Shown here: piece by piece, positions 42,985 to 52,937 of the stretch | Layout of the letters: the number at the start of each line of letters is the position of its first letter | How positions within the stretch are numbered: position 1 is the stretch's first letter | Source of the DNA: Eisenbergiella porci | GTDB taxonomy: Bacteria; Bacillota; Clostridia; Lachnospirales; Lachnospiraceae | Direction of reading: 5' to 3' | Length of the DNA stretch: 53,415 nucleotides | Assembly (NCBI RefSeq): GCF_009696275.1 | Contig: NZ_VUMI01000040.1 | Span: 1-53,415 of the forward strand | Notes under the pieces: generated by a model | The model's database searches: none | What the model was told of the DNA's origin: nothing | Seen by the model: the letters and a program-made list of their open reading frames with translations, nothing else | Made by a program: the position numbers and the translations under genes

Positions 42985-43871
42985 GGTTTGTATGTGTCTC
43001 AGCCCAACGGTCAGCGCAGACCAGAAGGGTCTGTATTTCCTCGTCCGAAAAGATGTAAGGGACATAACTGTCTGATGTTTTGGGGCAGCCCGGCATAAAA
43101 AGGCATTCTGGTCTGTATGAGTTTTCCTTACCACTTCATAAGGGATGTTGTCATTTACCATAGAGCTTGTAAGGGATGAGAGAAAGCATGCGGCCCCTGT
43201 TTGCGCCCGTCAGGGTCAATCCCGGCTGCCGCAATGGCAGTCTTTACAATCTTAGTGATTGTCTGAACAGAGATGTGACTGTAAGGCGGGACAATGCGCA
43301 AGAACACATACGGGCTGTCATAGCCGGCACGTTCTTCCTGTAAATATCGTTTTAAAGCAGCCTTTATATCGGGAACCATGGGAAGTTCAATGGCAACGCC
43401 GGTTTTATGCTGTGTGAGCAGGATTAAATCCTTTGAAAAATCCAGTTTCCCGAACGTCATGGATGAAATATCGCCGCTCCTGATTCCAAGGCGTGACGCA
43501 AGGAGCAAGGCAGCGTAGTCACGCTTCCCATGCGGGGAATCCTGGTCAACGCTGTTTTCAATCTTCAGGATTTCCCCTGCCGTGTAAACAGAGGGGTACG
43601 GCTGCGGCCTTTTAAACAGAGGGACTACACCGCTATAATCCCTGCCGGTATATCCGGAATGATAAGCATACCGGAGGAAAGTCCGGATATGTGGGAGATA
43701 CCACTTGCTACTGATTCTCAAGCAGGCGGCCCCTATACTTTGAGCATCCATTTCCTGTGGCTTCAAACAGCCTGTTTCAGTTACAGCAGATAAAAAGTAA
43801 TGGCCAATCTTGTCATGGAGCGGCGTTTTTATCCTTAGCCGGATTGCAGGTAGCGAAAGTATCAGCGGCAT
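42985..43871 (-). pseudogene. Tyrosine recombinase, frameshifted, fused to a second recombinase fragment
   Basis: From 43871 the minus-strand frame carries an XerC-like catalytic domain: IRTFLRYAYHSGYTGRDYSG, YAALLLASRLGIRSGDISSM (catalytic Arg), LILLTQHKTGVAIELPMVPD and GRKQGPHAFS (box II start). The frame then changes, and SSLTSSMVNDNIPYEVVRKT continues box II in another frame. After this the text jumps to VPYIFSDEEIQTLLVCADRW, the N-terminal part of a related recombinase. The His-Tyr end of the active site is lost. These look like remains of the multi-recombinase clusters seen at the ends of some transposons. Confidence 0.7.
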
Positions 43872-43914
43872 GATTTGTAAGGTTTCGGTATCATTTCGGG
43901 GCGGTCTTTAACGC

Positions 43915-44500
43915 TCCTGTTCCTGCTTTTTCTGCTGGCTCGGCTCCCGGCGCAAAATCTGGTCGAGATTGCCCTTGATCGTCTGAAGCTCCCGGACACG
44001 CTCACGCTTTTCCAGGTAGTTGTTATATCCGGCGTTCTTCTGGACGGTAAGCTGCTCAATCTCCCGTTGTAAGGCTTTGCTGGCTGACTGCTTGGAAATG
44101 CCATGCTCCCTAAAATACCGGGCGGCTGCGTCCGCCATGATAAAATCGCTCTGGTGCTGTTCCCGGTAGGCGTTCCGGGCTTTCTCCTATTTCTACGCTT
44201 TCAGACCGTCACGGGCGGGCTTGGTGCCGATGTAGTTCAAGAGGTTGCGCTGCAACTCCTTTTTCTCCCGGATAGCGGCTTCCAGCCCTTTCAGCCCGGA
44301 TTGGAGCGCATGCAGGCAACGGCAAAATCCTCCCCGCCACAATTCAGAGAGGAAATGCGGTAGTCTGCCCTCGGTATCAGCCGCCCGTCTGCGTCAAGGG
44401 TGGGCTTCATGGTAAACTCGTCATGCTCAAAGGTAAGATACTTTTCAGCGCGCGGCGGTGGGGCGTGTTGTATTTCTTTCGCATGGTGCAAGACCTCCTT
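43915..44500 (-). pseudogene. Conjugative relaxase with large internal deletion and two amber codons
   Basis: The N-terminus (RAEKYLTFEHDEFTMKP, LIPRADYRISSLNCGGEDFA) is that of the relaxase/mobilization nuclease of Tn1549-like elements. At about 44290 it jumps directly to the C-terminal part (EAAIREKKELQRNLLNYIGT, HQSDFIMADAAARYFREHG, YLEKRERVRELQTIKGNLDQ), so the catalytic Tyr/His region is deleted. Two TAG codons three codons apart (about 44190) interrupt the C-terminal part. A frameshift also follows the expected ATG near 44485, which has AAGGAGGTC upstream. It belonged to the conjugative element whose int/xis end lies at 47.6-49.9 kb. Confidence 0.75.
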
Positions 44501-45222
44501 TCTGTTGCCGCAGGAATGCAGCGGTAATGGGCGGCGCAAGCCGCATAGCAGGGTTTGGGGAAAGCACTCCCCAACAAGTTTCCCGCAGGGGCAAAATGAG
44601 CAGTAAGCGAATTTTGGTACTGTGGTAGAAACTTGCTCTAAGAAACTGACGCTTTCCTCTGCGGCTCACTTTGCGGCAATCTATAAGGGGCGGGGTGGCT
44701 GCTTTCTCAAACATAGCGATTGCGGCAGCTCGTCCTGCCCGCTGTGGTTTTGCTTTCTTCCACGGACGGAAACAGAAAATGCCAAACGCATTTTTTCTTT
44801 TTCATCACTACTACGGCAAGCACGCCCGGTTTGGGCAGCCGCTTGCCAAAAATGGGCGAAAAAAACGCCACGGATTTCAAAAAATCTGTGGCATTGCCGC
44901 CTGGTCGGTATTCAGTTTTAGGCTGTTGCGCCCTCTTTTGGAAAAAAGAAAAAGACAGCCGATTTTCGACTGTCCCTGAAAATATGTATTCTGTTGTATT
45001 CTTGTAAGATTGACAATGTTATATTTAAAAAATCATTCTTCTACGAAATATCTGTATACGGCGGCTTCAAGCTCCCCACATTCATTAAGCAAGTTACCAT
45101 TTTCATCATACAGCTTATAGGCAATTTGTTTGTCCCCTAACCCGGATAAACCGGAAAAAGTTATTTTTATTTTCTCCCCTTTATGCTATTCTAAAGAAAA
45201 AGGGGGGTTTCATGCTGAAGCT
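44501..45222. other. Relaxase upstream region (possible oriT) and a short coding remnant
   Basis: The first 150 bases upstream of the relaxase are GC-rich, with hairpins such as TTGGGGA/TCCCCAA around 44558-44577, the place where oriT usually lies in Tn1549-like elements. This is inferred from position. At 45033-45125 a minus-strand frame ends with YKLYDENGNLLNECGELEAA and VYRYFVEE without a usable start. The rest shows no gene. Confidence 0.4.
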
Positions 45223-46425
45223 ATGACAACCTATATGAAACTAAATAATTTCCGTATTTTTGACTATCCCAGTTTCTCCCAGCCCCTTACAGAGCAAGTC
45301 CGGGAAAATGCGGAACAGATTGCCTGTGACAACGGAATTGAAATCGAGTTCATCCGAAAATTTCATGCTTTCCGAAAAGATGACCGCATCCAGAAAATTA
45401 TTTCTCAAACCGGGAAAACGGAAGGACTAATTCATATCTTTTCTGCCATGGAACGCTGCAATACCTATAAACCCTGGCACGATATAATAACCGGCAAAAC
45501 ATTCCTTAAATTTGACCAAAGCAAATGTCTTCACTATTACTTTTACTTTATCGACAGAGAACTTGGTCTTTGTTATCTTCGTGTTCCTACCTGGCCGCCT
45601 TTCCGCCTTCAGTTTTATATGAACGGGCACAATCTACTTGCCCACAAGCTAGACAAAAAGCAAATCACTTATAGGATGCATGACAATGCGTTCCTTGAAA
45701 TTTCTGATACGGAAACTGCACAGAAACTTTCTGACCGCATCAATCCAGAAGATCTCCATAAGATTCTTGATGTCTTTGCCAAACGCTATAGTCCTGTTCC
45801 TGGCTCTCTTGGTCTTGGCTATACATGGACCGTCCAGCAGATTGAATGCGCAACAGACGTCATGTTTCAGAAACCGGAATATCTCGAACCACTTTATGAT
45901 GAAATCATCCGCACTGCTATCTTTACAGTAAAACCGGATAATATCGCCACGTTCCTTGGACAACGAATCACCTATAACTGTATCAAGGAAATCGGGACCA
46001 ATTACAATCAACGAATTCTCGGCACGAGAATCAAACACCATATGGGTGATGTATCAATCAAAATGTATGATAAGTTCGGACATGTCCTGCGGATTGAATC
46101 TACCTGCAATGACATCGGTACTTTCCGTGTTGAACGGGAAGTCAATCACCAGGATGGTTCCAGTAGTGTGCAGAAAGCTCCGCTGAAAAAGAGCATCTAC
46201 AGTCTGTACCAGTTGTTCACAATTATGAAATCTGCAAACTATCGATATCTGGAATTCATTTCTTCCTTCGATGACCACAGTAGCGGAAGAAAAAAGCTGG
46301 CTGAAGTCAGTCGTCCGCAGAAAGAAAAGGAACGTAAATATCTGATCACAGCTCTTGGAAAGGAAATCATAGCAGCTGGTTTAACTGAAAATAACCTTAT
46401 TCTGGTTCCAGCACTGACATCTTAA
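45223..46425 (+). CDS. Conserved protein of unknown function, about 400 residues
   Basis: The start MTTYMKLNNFRIFDYPSF at 45223 is preferred; a longer frame opens at 45130. Prominent blocks are FIRKFHAFRKDDRIQKII, GLIHIFSAMERCNTYKPWHD, CLHYYFYFIDRELGLCYLRV, PTWPPFRLQFYMNGHNLLA and RIKHHMGDVSIKMYDKFG. I have the impression that this is a widespread multi-copy protein family in bacterial genomes, sometimes labelled MarR-like, but I cannot name it with certainty. The C-terminus seems shorter than in the longest relatives. Its multi-copy nature and the surrounding element remains suggest a mobile gene. No catalytic motif is recognised. Confidence 0.6.
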   Translation: MTTYMKLNNFRIFDYPSFSQPLTEQVRENAEQIACDNGIEIEFIRKFHAFRKDDRIQKIISQTGKTEGLIHIFSAMERCNTYKPWHDIITGKTFLKFDQSKCLHYYFYFIDRELGLCYLRVPTWPPFRLQFYMNGHNLLAHKLDKKQITYRMHDNAFLEISDTETAQKLSDRINPEDLHKILDVFAKRYSPVPGSLGLGYTWTVQQIECATDVMFQKPEYLEPLYDEIIRTAIFTVKPDNIATFLGQRITYNCIKEIGTNYNQRILGTRIKHHMGDVSIKMYDKFGHVLRIESTCNDIGTFRVEREVNHQDGSSSVQKAPLKKSIYSLYQLFTIMKSANYRYLEFISSFDDHSSGRKKLAEVSRPQKEKERKYLITALGKEIIAAGLTENNLILVPALTS

Positions 46426-46786
46426 TCTTGCTTTGGCAAAATTCTGCCATTTTGCGTAGAAAATCATTTATAAGTGCCTAATGTTGCTTCTCCGTCCAAT
46501 CCAAGCAGCTAGCATAATTTAACAACTTGTTCTCCTGCCATTTTTGTACTCCCCATACCGTAACGTTAAGATTTGCATTTTTATTTCATACTGTCGAAAT
46601 TATTACATCATAGATATGACAATTTCCAACGCATCTGTTCATAATGGATGGGAGTGGCAGCATTTTAGGCTACTGCTCCCTTGATTACCCATCAGCGGAA
46701 ACAGGCGGGGCTGTCAACGACGGTGCGTCAGTTCCCGTTCATCTTGACCGTCGACTGCTCCGGCTGGGTTTGCTTTTTTTGAATGT
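46426..46786. other. Intergenic region without recognised gene
   Basis: The left half is AT-rich. The right half (about 46640-46780) is GC-richer and looks like decayed element sequence. No coding frame, promoter or terminator could be supported, except that AAAAAAAGC precedes the lipoprotein stop on the minus strand. Confidence 0.4.
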
Positions 46787-47371
46787 TTAACCCTCTATCC
46801 CATAAAACTGTATTTTCCAACCATTAGACTGCTTAATCAATTCGATAGTCAAGTATTGGAACATATCACTTTCCGGACTACTTTTATACTCCAAAGAAAC
46901 AACGCATACATTCCCAGTATCATTCTCGCCTATTTCCGTTAATCCTTTAATCGACATGTTACTTACCGTATCGGCAGCACCCCCGTAAATATCTATATCC
47001 CATTCATAGGGAGTTGCTAAATAATTCTGAATGCTTTCTTTATCGCCGCTAAAGTATGCCACTGCAAATTCTTCTACTATACCTTTAATTTGCTGTCCGT
47101 CTGCCGATAAAGTTTCTTCTTTACTTACCGTGCTATTAGGTTCTTTAGTATCTGCCTGTTTTGTTTCTGGTGGAATAGATGGCAAATCATTGTTAGTTTC
47201 ATTTGGAATAGATTTATTCGTTGTAGCTAATGGTTCGTTGGAATCCGGTTCCGTAATGGAACAGCCTACTAACGTTCCCAAAACCAGGGTTATACTGACA
47301 ACGCATACCAACAATGAAAATCCATTTTTCTTTCTGGTTTTTATTAAAATGTTTTTAAATCGCTTTTTCAT
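46787..47371 (-). CDS. Hypothetical lipoprotein
   Basis: 194 residues from the ATG at 47371, with GGAGGG upstream; the frame start at 47509 is not supported. A basic N-terminus and a hydrophobic stretch end at the lipobox LGTLVGC (Cys37). A Ser/Thr/Pro/Glu-rich linker of about 70 residues follows. The C-terminal domain (IVEEFAVAYFSGDKESIQNY, PYEWDIDIYGG, TGNVCVVSLEYKSS, LTIELIKQSNGWKIQFYGI) resembles small NTF2-like folds found on many Firmicute lipoproteins. It sits next to int at the border of the conjugative element, a common place for such cargo. Confidence 0.75.
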   Translation of the reverse strand: MKKRFKNILIKTRKKNGFSLLVCVVSITLVLGTLVGCSITEPDSNEPLATTNKSIPNETNNDLPSIPPETKQADTKEPNSTVSKEETLSADGQQIKGIVEEFAVAYFSGDKESIQNYLATPYEWDIDIYGGAADTVSNMSIKGLTEIGENDTGNVCVVSLEYKSSPESDMFQYLTIELIKQSNGWKIQFYGIEG

Positions 47372-47580
47372 AATGTTTGTCCCTCCATAAAATTGTGTAG
47401 ATAAAATCACAAAGTAATTTTTGACTATCTTTTCAAAAGTTCTTATATGCCGGTATAGCCTATTGTTACAGGCTTTTCCGGCATTTTTCGTTATGGAAGA
47501 TATTCTCAAATCTTCTTATATCCCCGTATGTTTTGGTGTTCAAAAGTAGTATGTGGAGTAGTAAATTCTCCGTTTACTTC

Positions 47581-48792
47581 TTATGCAATCAGCCGCTTCA
47601 TTTCTGTTATTGACGTTTCGGAAGTTGTGTGTGCGTAATAGTTCAGCGTCATATTGATGTTGGAATGTCCCATGATATACTGCAATGCCTTTGGGTTCAT
47701 TCCTGCATTTGCTAACGTGGTGCAGAATGTGTGGCGTAAGGTGTGCGGTGTCATTACCTTTGGCAATGCTACCTTTTGCGTTTTATTGTATTTCCTTACA
47801 AGCCCCCGGAACATACTTTCATAATTGACTGCCACTTTTGGCAAGCCGTTCCGGTTAAGGAACAGAAACTTTGTGTAGCCCTCCAAAATAACGGGCTGTG
47901 CATATTTCCGTTTGTTCAGCACCCGCTGAAATGCTTCCAACACTTTTTCACTCATAGGAATAACCCGGTTGCCGCTTTTCGTCTTAGGCGTTTCCACATA
48001 GTAGCCCACATCTGCAATCTTCAAAAGTTGGTGGTCTACATGGATAAGCTGTTTGTCTAAGTCAATGTCAGCTTCCGTCAGTCCGCAGAGTTCCGAAATG
48101 CGAAGCCCTGTCCCTAACAGTATGATAATCTCGTCGTAGTATTTCTGATAGACTTTATCATGCTGCACAAAGGATAGGAAAGCCGCTTCCTGCGTAGGGG
48201 ATAGAGGTTCCTTTGGTTCCGTATCATCTTCAAGGACGGTGTTCAACTGGAAGTCAAATGGATTTTTGCGAATACAATCGTCCTGTATGGCTGTGTAAAA
48301 AGCAGCCTTTAAGGAACGCTTGTGGTTGTTGATAGTTTTGAAGCCATAACCTTTTTCTTTCATGCGTAACGCCCATTCCTTTGCGTCGGAGAGCTTTACA
48401 TTTTCAATCCGGCAGGCTCCAAGTTTATCCTCCTGCAAAATCCGCATGAGCTGTTTTCGCCCCTGTTTTGTACCATGCCGCACATTTGCCCGGTGGCGTA
48501 TCTGCTTTGCGTAGAGTTGGCAGACCGTCATTTTCTTTCCGATATGGTCGATACCGTCGTCAAGGTCTTTTTGGATTTCTTTCTCTTTTTCTCTCAACGC
48601 TATATCGTCGCGCTTTCCTGCCGGGGTTTTGTCCGTAGGTACTAACTTTCAAGAATAAACAAACTGCGGTTTTCCAAAGGTATCTATATATTTGTAGGCA
48701 TATCTTCCGTCTTTTCTCTGGCTCTCTCCGGTGCGGAGAATACGATTTTTATTATCCCGTCTTTTTTCCGACTTCGTTATGCTCCTTTCCAT
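47581..48792 (-). pseudogene. int: Tn916/Tn1549-type integrase with an in-frame TGA
   Basis: The reading starts around 48792 (KRRDNKNRILRTGESQRKDG), the DNA-binding N-terminal domain of Tn916 Int. It goes on to YKYIDTFGKPQFVYS, where TGA at 48651-48649 replaces the Trp codon expected before KLVPTDKTPAGKRDD. After it the frame is intact to the stop at 47581, with all tyrosine-recombinase residues: GTGLRISELCGL (Arg), TPHTLRHTFCTTLAN (His-x-x-Arg), YIMGHSNINMTLNYYAH (His and Tyr). The usual ATG before SEKRR also seems damaged. One point mutation thus splits a gene that is otherwise complete. It once excised and integrated the element. Confidence 0.9.
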
Positions 48793-48855
48793 AATGGAAA
48801 GAGCCTTGTGATATGCTTGACTACATTGTACCACATTCAAGGCTCGATTTCACTA

Positions 48856-49020
48856 TCAGATTGCGTCCACCGTATCAATCATTTTTTCAAATTGCTTCCG
48901 CTTAATCTGAATACGGTTTCCATTCATCATTACCCAGTCCGGGACGGGATTTTCTTCTGCCAGTTTTCGCAGCTTGCTTTCTCCGATACGAAAATATTTT
49001 GCGGCGTGGTGGTTCTCGTT
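48856..49020 (-). pseudogene. xis: Tn916-type excisionase (Xis), N-terminus replaced
   Basis: [20 protein letters not shown] and [19 protein letters not shown] are the winged-helix core and C-terminus of Xis, which directs the integrase toward excision. The normal 12-residue N-terminus (IWERYTLTIEE-like) is absent; the frame runs instead into unrelated sequence up to 49074. The gene precedes int in the same direction, as in Tn916. The upstream 49021-49203 shows no supported gene. Confidence 0.75.
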
Positions 49021-49203
49021 CGCTTTTCCAGTAGGGGAAAGGTCATGGCGCACCCGCCGTATGGCTCGGCACAAAAGGAACGTATCCGATTTGCCTTATG
49101 CTGCGTCGCCGTTCTATTGCGTCGCTTTCTTTGTCAAAGAGCAAGGGGCGGTCATGCGGTATGGAACGGAAAAGGGGGAAGAAACGTTCCAATATCGCAT
49201 AGA

Positions 49204-49461
49204 TTATTCAGCCCGAAAAGTGAGGATAGCCCTCATCAGTCTTGCTTGCAGCCGTTCCCGAATATCCTCGTCAACGCCATAATAGACATTGCCGCGCTCG
49301 TCGTAGAACTTCCGCATAGAAAGACTTGCTATGTAGCCGCTGAAATGCTGCAAGACCATTTTCATAGCGTCCGGGTCGCCTTTGCTCGCCGCCAAAATAA
49401 CGGGATAGGGAACAAGGGCATTTTCCGGGTAGTCGTTTTGATTACCATTCGTTCCATTCAT
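49204..49461 (-). CDS. Tn916 Orf8-like helix-turn-helix protein
   Basis: 85 residues from the ATG at 49461, preceded by TTGGAGGAA. VPYPVILAASKGDPDAMKMV, LQHFSGYIASLSMRKFYDER and GNVYYGVDEDIRERLQARLM match the small helix-turn-helix protein encoded beside the sigma factor in Tn916/Tn1549 regulatory modules. Its start overlaps the end of the sigma-like gene, showing coupling. It is the only intact gene of the int-side module. Confidence 0.8.
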   Translation of the reverse strand: MNGTNGNQNDYPENALVPYPVILAASKGDPDAMKMVLQHFSGYIASLSMRKFYDERGNVYYGVDEDIRERLQARLMRAILTFRAE

Positions 49462-49865
49462 CTGCGTGTTCCTCCAAATATTTCTTTAACAGTTCAAAAG
49501 AGCTTGTCCGTCTGTACTGTATCGTGCTGCGCGACGTATTGAACATCTGATTTCCACGTCAGTCATGCCCTCGAAATAGTACAGAAGTATAGCGGTTCTC
49601 TTTTCCTCCGGCAGGGTGCGAATTGCTTCAAGCAATAGCTTCGGGGTTATATCTGATAAGTCGGTTCGGCTGTTTTAGCTTGAAAATACTTATCCGTAGT
49701 GTAAAGCTGCCGTTCCTCATGCAAGGCAAGGTCACAAAAAGAAACTTCCCGTTTCCTGCGTCGCCGGATTTCATCATGGGCGTTGCAGGCTTCGTTGTGC
49801 AGCACCCGTTTACAGAAACTTTGAAAGGCACATTGCTTCTGAAATTCTCTGCGATTAGGTTCCAT
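49442..49865 (-). pseudogene. Tn916 Orf7-like sigma factor, several frameshifts
   Basis: From the ATG at 49865 (with AAGGAGGTGA upstream) a first frame gives KREVSFCDLALHEERQLYTT, ending at a TAA after PTYQI. A second frame gives LLLEAIRTLPEEKRTAILLY and YFEGMTDVEI. A third gives FNTSRSTIQYRRTSSFELLK and KYLEEHADEWNEW, to the TAA at 49442. These are regions 2-like and 4 of the small sigma factor that drives Tn916 excision genes. Two deletions of a few bases disrupt it. Confidence 0.8.
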
Positions 49866-50213
49866 GTAATCACCTCCTTTCTGCCGAAAGGCGGTAGTAC
49901 CTCCCCTTTTCGCGTGATAATACAGGCAACTTTTTCAAACGCCGGACGAATAGGAAAATTTATTTGAAAAATCTTCTGTAAAATGCAAAATGCGCTTGCC
50001 CGCAAAAAGGCGCGGACAGGCGCAAAGGAATAATAAACAGTATTTAGATGTATTGATAGTTCATATTCATAGCCAAACTTACCCGGTGGGGAAACTGTAC
50101 TTTTTTTAATGAATGTAATCTATGTATGCTATATAGCAGCAAAGAAATTCCCATAGTCCCTCCTAAATGCCGTTAATTTATGTTATAGGTTGTCGTTAAT
50201 TTAGCAGCGTAGA
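49866..50213. other. Intergenic region, no gene recognised
   Basis: AT-rich sequence between the sigma-like pseudogene and the terminator of the ABC operon. It presumably holds the promoter of the Orf7-like gene. Nothing else was recognised. Confidence 0.4.
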
Positions 50214-50253
50214 CAAAAAGAAGCGGCGGCTCTGAAAATCAAAGCCGCCGCTT
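50214..50253 (-). terminator. Rho-independent terminator of the immunity-type ABC operon
   Basis: AAGCGGCGGCT and AGCCGCCGCTT pair perfectly. On the minus strand the stem is followed by CTTTTTGTC. It is 82 bp after the last permease gene. Confidence 0.85.
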
Positions 50254-50335
50254 CATAGGCGCGTGGAAATGTGTCTGCTTTACGGCGGCTTTTTTTCTTT
50301 TGCCGTCGTTCGGCAGGTACTGTTAAGCAAATTAT

Positions 50336-51109
50336 TTACCACCCCTTTTTTCTAACAGTTTTTTTCTTTTTAACAACAGTCAGTGTGCTGGGTTCTTTCT
50401 TTTTATTTGCAAGAATAATTACAGAAATCAAGAAAGTCAAAACTATTGTGATGAAAGCAGGGAAAATGTGATAAGTATAACCATATTCCGCACTACAAGT
50501 AGGGTCTACTAAAATCATGCTTGCTTTAATCGGATAATAATTTAACAGTGTTCCTTCAAAAGTTCCGAAATACCCGTACACAAAAGCTAGTGCAACCCCA
50601 CCTAAAAAATTATTTGCCGAACAACAAAACAGCAAAATAATCGGCAAGACTGAAATATAAATCCCTATATTCGCCCCAGTAATACGAATAAACATATTAA
50701 ACAGATTGCCAAAATGCACTCCCGTAAATCCAGCAATAATGTTGATTACTAATGCTATCACACAACCGATAAGGCTAAAGATGATTGTCAACAACAATAA
50801 AACAAGTAATTTTCCAGAAAGCAACTGTTTATATGGAATAGGAATTGTTGATATATTCTTCATCGTATCGTCTGTATATTCCCTTGTTATAATATAACCT
50901 GCTATCAATGCAATGATAATCGGAAAAAACAAGGTACAGTTACTAATCATAACCTGTTGCATAAAATAGTCAAACGTCCATGTCTGTCCACCGTTAGCTG
51001 TAGAATAAAACAGCGACAGCAACGGAGAAAGTGTTGTCATAATAATTCCGGCTTTTATTACGGAATACCGCTTTAATTTTAAAAATTCAGTTTTTATTAT
51101 ATTTCTCAT
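50336..51109 (-). CDS. ABC-2 permease of lantibiotic-immunity type (second subunit)
   Basis: 257 residues from the ATG at 51109 (MRNIIKTEFLKLKRYSVIKA), with GATATG context near the preceding stop. It has six hydrophobic segments, for example IISNCTLFFPIIIALIAGYI-like and LLVLLLLTIIFSLIGCVIAL. It shares the N-terminal FLKLKR motif and the ITREYTDDTMKNISTIPI loop with LanE/LanG- and BcrB-type permeases. It ends in a basic tail (KKKKTVRKKGW). With the ATPase and the first permease it forms a transporter that removes peptides such as lantibiotics or bacitracin from the membrane. The substrate is not known. Confidence 0.8.
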   Translation of the reverse strand: MRNIIKTEFLKLKRYSVIKAGIIMTTLSPLLSLFYSTANGGQTWTFDYFMQQVMISNCTLFFPIIIALIAGYIITREYTDDTMKNISTIPIPYKQLLSGKLLVLLLLTIIFSLIGCVIALVINIIAGFTGVHFGNLFNMFIRITGANIGIYISVLPIILLFCCSANNFLGGVALAFVYGYFGTFEGTLLNYYPIKASMILVDPTCSAEYGYTYHIFPAFITIVLTFLISVIILANKKKEPSTLTVVKKKKTVRKKGW

Positions 51110-51114
51110 ATCTT

Positions 51115-51924
51115 TTACCTCGTCCATTTTTTATAAAAGCGAATTATCAGCCACAAAGAAAGTATAACTGTAATTGCCATAATAAAAATTGTATGGCAAG
51201 TGGTTGGTACAATCGCATAGGCTTCCGGCAAAAGATTATCTTTTTGCAAATTATCCATCATTAAGCCGCTTGTCCAGTTCATAACACACATAACTGGGAA
51301 AGAATTTAAGAAAGAAATTTTTGCAGCACTTATAGATGTCCCAATTGTTCCCATTAAGCCCCAGTTAAAAATAGAATAAAAAAATGCAAGCAGGATAGAA
51401 AGCAAAAAACTTTTGTTAAAGTAAATAATTAAAACTACAATCGGCAAAGAAGCTGCTACAATAAGAACTCCAAAAATAAGGCTCATATATATCTTATAAG
51501 CCATACCATAAACCATTCCTACATGAAACAGTTTAGAGAACAATGCGACAGATAATGTGCTTGTCAGACAAAATGCAATGCTGAAAATAAAGAGCATAGA
51601 AATTTTCGCCATAATGAGCTGTGTATTTGTAACAGGAATTGTTCTGAGGTTTTTGGAAGTATCGCAATCTCTTTCTATAAAAAACAAAATAGCGGCAATA
51701 ATACCAATTAGACATGGGAGCAAGAAAACTAAGCCATATCCCAACATCATTGTATAAACATAATCAAATCGGGTTTGAAGATAATGTTCTGTTGTATCTG
51801 CACCTGTTCCCGCCTTTGCCATATATGCCAAAATCAACGGAAAAAATAACGATAATGACATCAGTGCATACAACAGTCTTTTTCGCTTTAATTTCCAAAA
51901 TTCACACTTAATCAGTTTAAGCAA
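51115..51924 (-). CDS. ABC-2 permease of lantibiotic-immunity type (first subunit)
   Basis: 269 residues, starting MLKLIKCEFWKLKRKRLLYA, with six hydrophobic segments. The loop IERDCDTSKNLRTIPVTNTQ is the counterpart of the conserved cytoplasmic loop in the next subunit. The start overlaps the ATPase stop by eight bases, and the next permease ATG lies five bases before its own end region, so the three genes are translationally coupled. Family: LanE/LanG or MutE/MutG-like. Confidence 0.8.
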   Translation of the reverse strand: MLKLIKCEFWKLKRKRLLYALMSLSLFFPLILAYMAKAGTGADTTEHYLQTRFDYVYTMMLGYGLVFLLPCLIGIIAAILFFIERDCDTSKNLRTIPVTNTQLIMAKISMLFIFSIAFCLTSTLSVALFSKLFHVGMVYGMAYKIYMSLIFGVLIVAASLPIVVLIIYFNKSFLLSILLAFFYSIFNWGLMGTIGTSISAAKISFLNSFPVMCVMNWTSGLMMDNLQKDNLLPEAYAIVPTTCHTIFIMAITVILSLWLIIRFYKKWTR

Positions 51925-52843
51925 TTCCCTCGCCTCCCGTCACTCGCTTGAAGTAATCTTCAAGACTTTCTTCGCAGGTATGAGCTTCTGATACCTCCAA
52001 TCCATTTTCTACAAAAGCAGTCACAATTTTTCCTACGGACAAATCAAGATTATGCAAGCGTAAATTGTGGTCATCCTGTATAGAGAAACGGCTCTCATGG
52101 AAAGTACGCTCTAAAATTCTTGCAGCCTGTGCGGTATCAGAAAGAGTAAATCGGATATGTTTACTGCTTTTTTGTTCCAGTTCCGCAAGACTTTCTTCTT
52201 CCAGTAGTGCGCCATGGTCGATAATTCCAATATCATCAGCCAATAGCGAAATTTCTGAAAGAATATGGCTGGAAATTAAAATTGTTTTTCCTTTCGCGTC
52301 ACAAAGTTCACGAATAAAAGAACGAGCCTCTGCAATTCCAATCGGGTCAAGCCCATTGATAGGTTCATCTAAAATCAAAAGTTCCGGGTCGTGCATAACA
52401 GCAAGTGCAATCGCAAGCCGTTGTTTCATACCAAGAGAATACTGGGAAAATAGTTTCTTGTCCTTATAAGGCAATCCGACCAAATCTAAAGTGTCTTTGA
52501 TTGCGTGGCTGTTTGGTACGCCCCGTAATGTTGCAAAGATACGCAAATTTTCCGTAGCAGTCAGATTAGGATAAAAGCCAGGGGACTCAATCAGACTACC
52601 GATACGGGGCAACAATTTCTTTTCGTTCCCTTGCAAAGGCTTTCCCCATATTTTAACTTCGCCGGAAGTTGGCTTTGTTAATCCGAGCAGCATTTTCATA
52701 GTGGTCGTTTTTCCGGCTCCGTTTCTTCCAAGCAGCCCATAAATTCTCCCTTTCTGCACATGAATATTTAAGTCAACGACACTCTTTTGTGAGCCGTACT
52801 GCTTTGTAAGATTTTTTGTTTCAATAATATAATTTTTGCTCAT
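51917..52843 (-). CDS. ABC transporter ATPase of lantibiotic-immunity (LanF/BcrA) type
   Basis: 308 residues from the ATG at 52843, with AGGAGG seven bases upstream; a TTG two codons earlier is possible. Walker A GLLGRNGAGKTTTMKM, Q-loop SLIESPGFYPNLTATENL, signature YSLGMKQRLAIALAVM, Walker B LLILDEPINGLDP, H-loop ISSHILSEI. The E-loop-like IESPGF in place of the normal Gln loop sequence is typical for LanF and BcrA ATPases. It drives the two ABC-2 permeases encoded next. Confidence 0.9.
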   Translation of the reverse strand: MSKNYIIETKNLTKQYGSQKSVVDLNIHVQKGRIYGLLGRNGAGKTTTMKMLLGLTKPTSGEVKIWGKPLQGNEKKLLPRIGSLIESPGFYPNLTATENLRIFATLRGVPNSHAIKDTLDLVGLPYKDKKLFSQYSLGMKQRLAIALAVMHDPELLILDEPINGLDPIGIAEARSFIRELCDAKGKTILISSHILSEISLLADDIGIIDHGALLEEESLAELEQKSSKHIRFTLSDTAQAARILERTFHESRFSIQDDHNLRLHNLDLSVGKIVTAFVENGLEVSEAHTCEESLEDYFKRVTGGEGIA

Positions 52844-52937
52844 ATTCAAACCTCCTGTTCTGTAAAATATTCTATCACATCAACCTTGTCGCAACCTTGC
52901 ATTAACCTTGCAATTTGAAATATTTCTCCCCCCAAAT

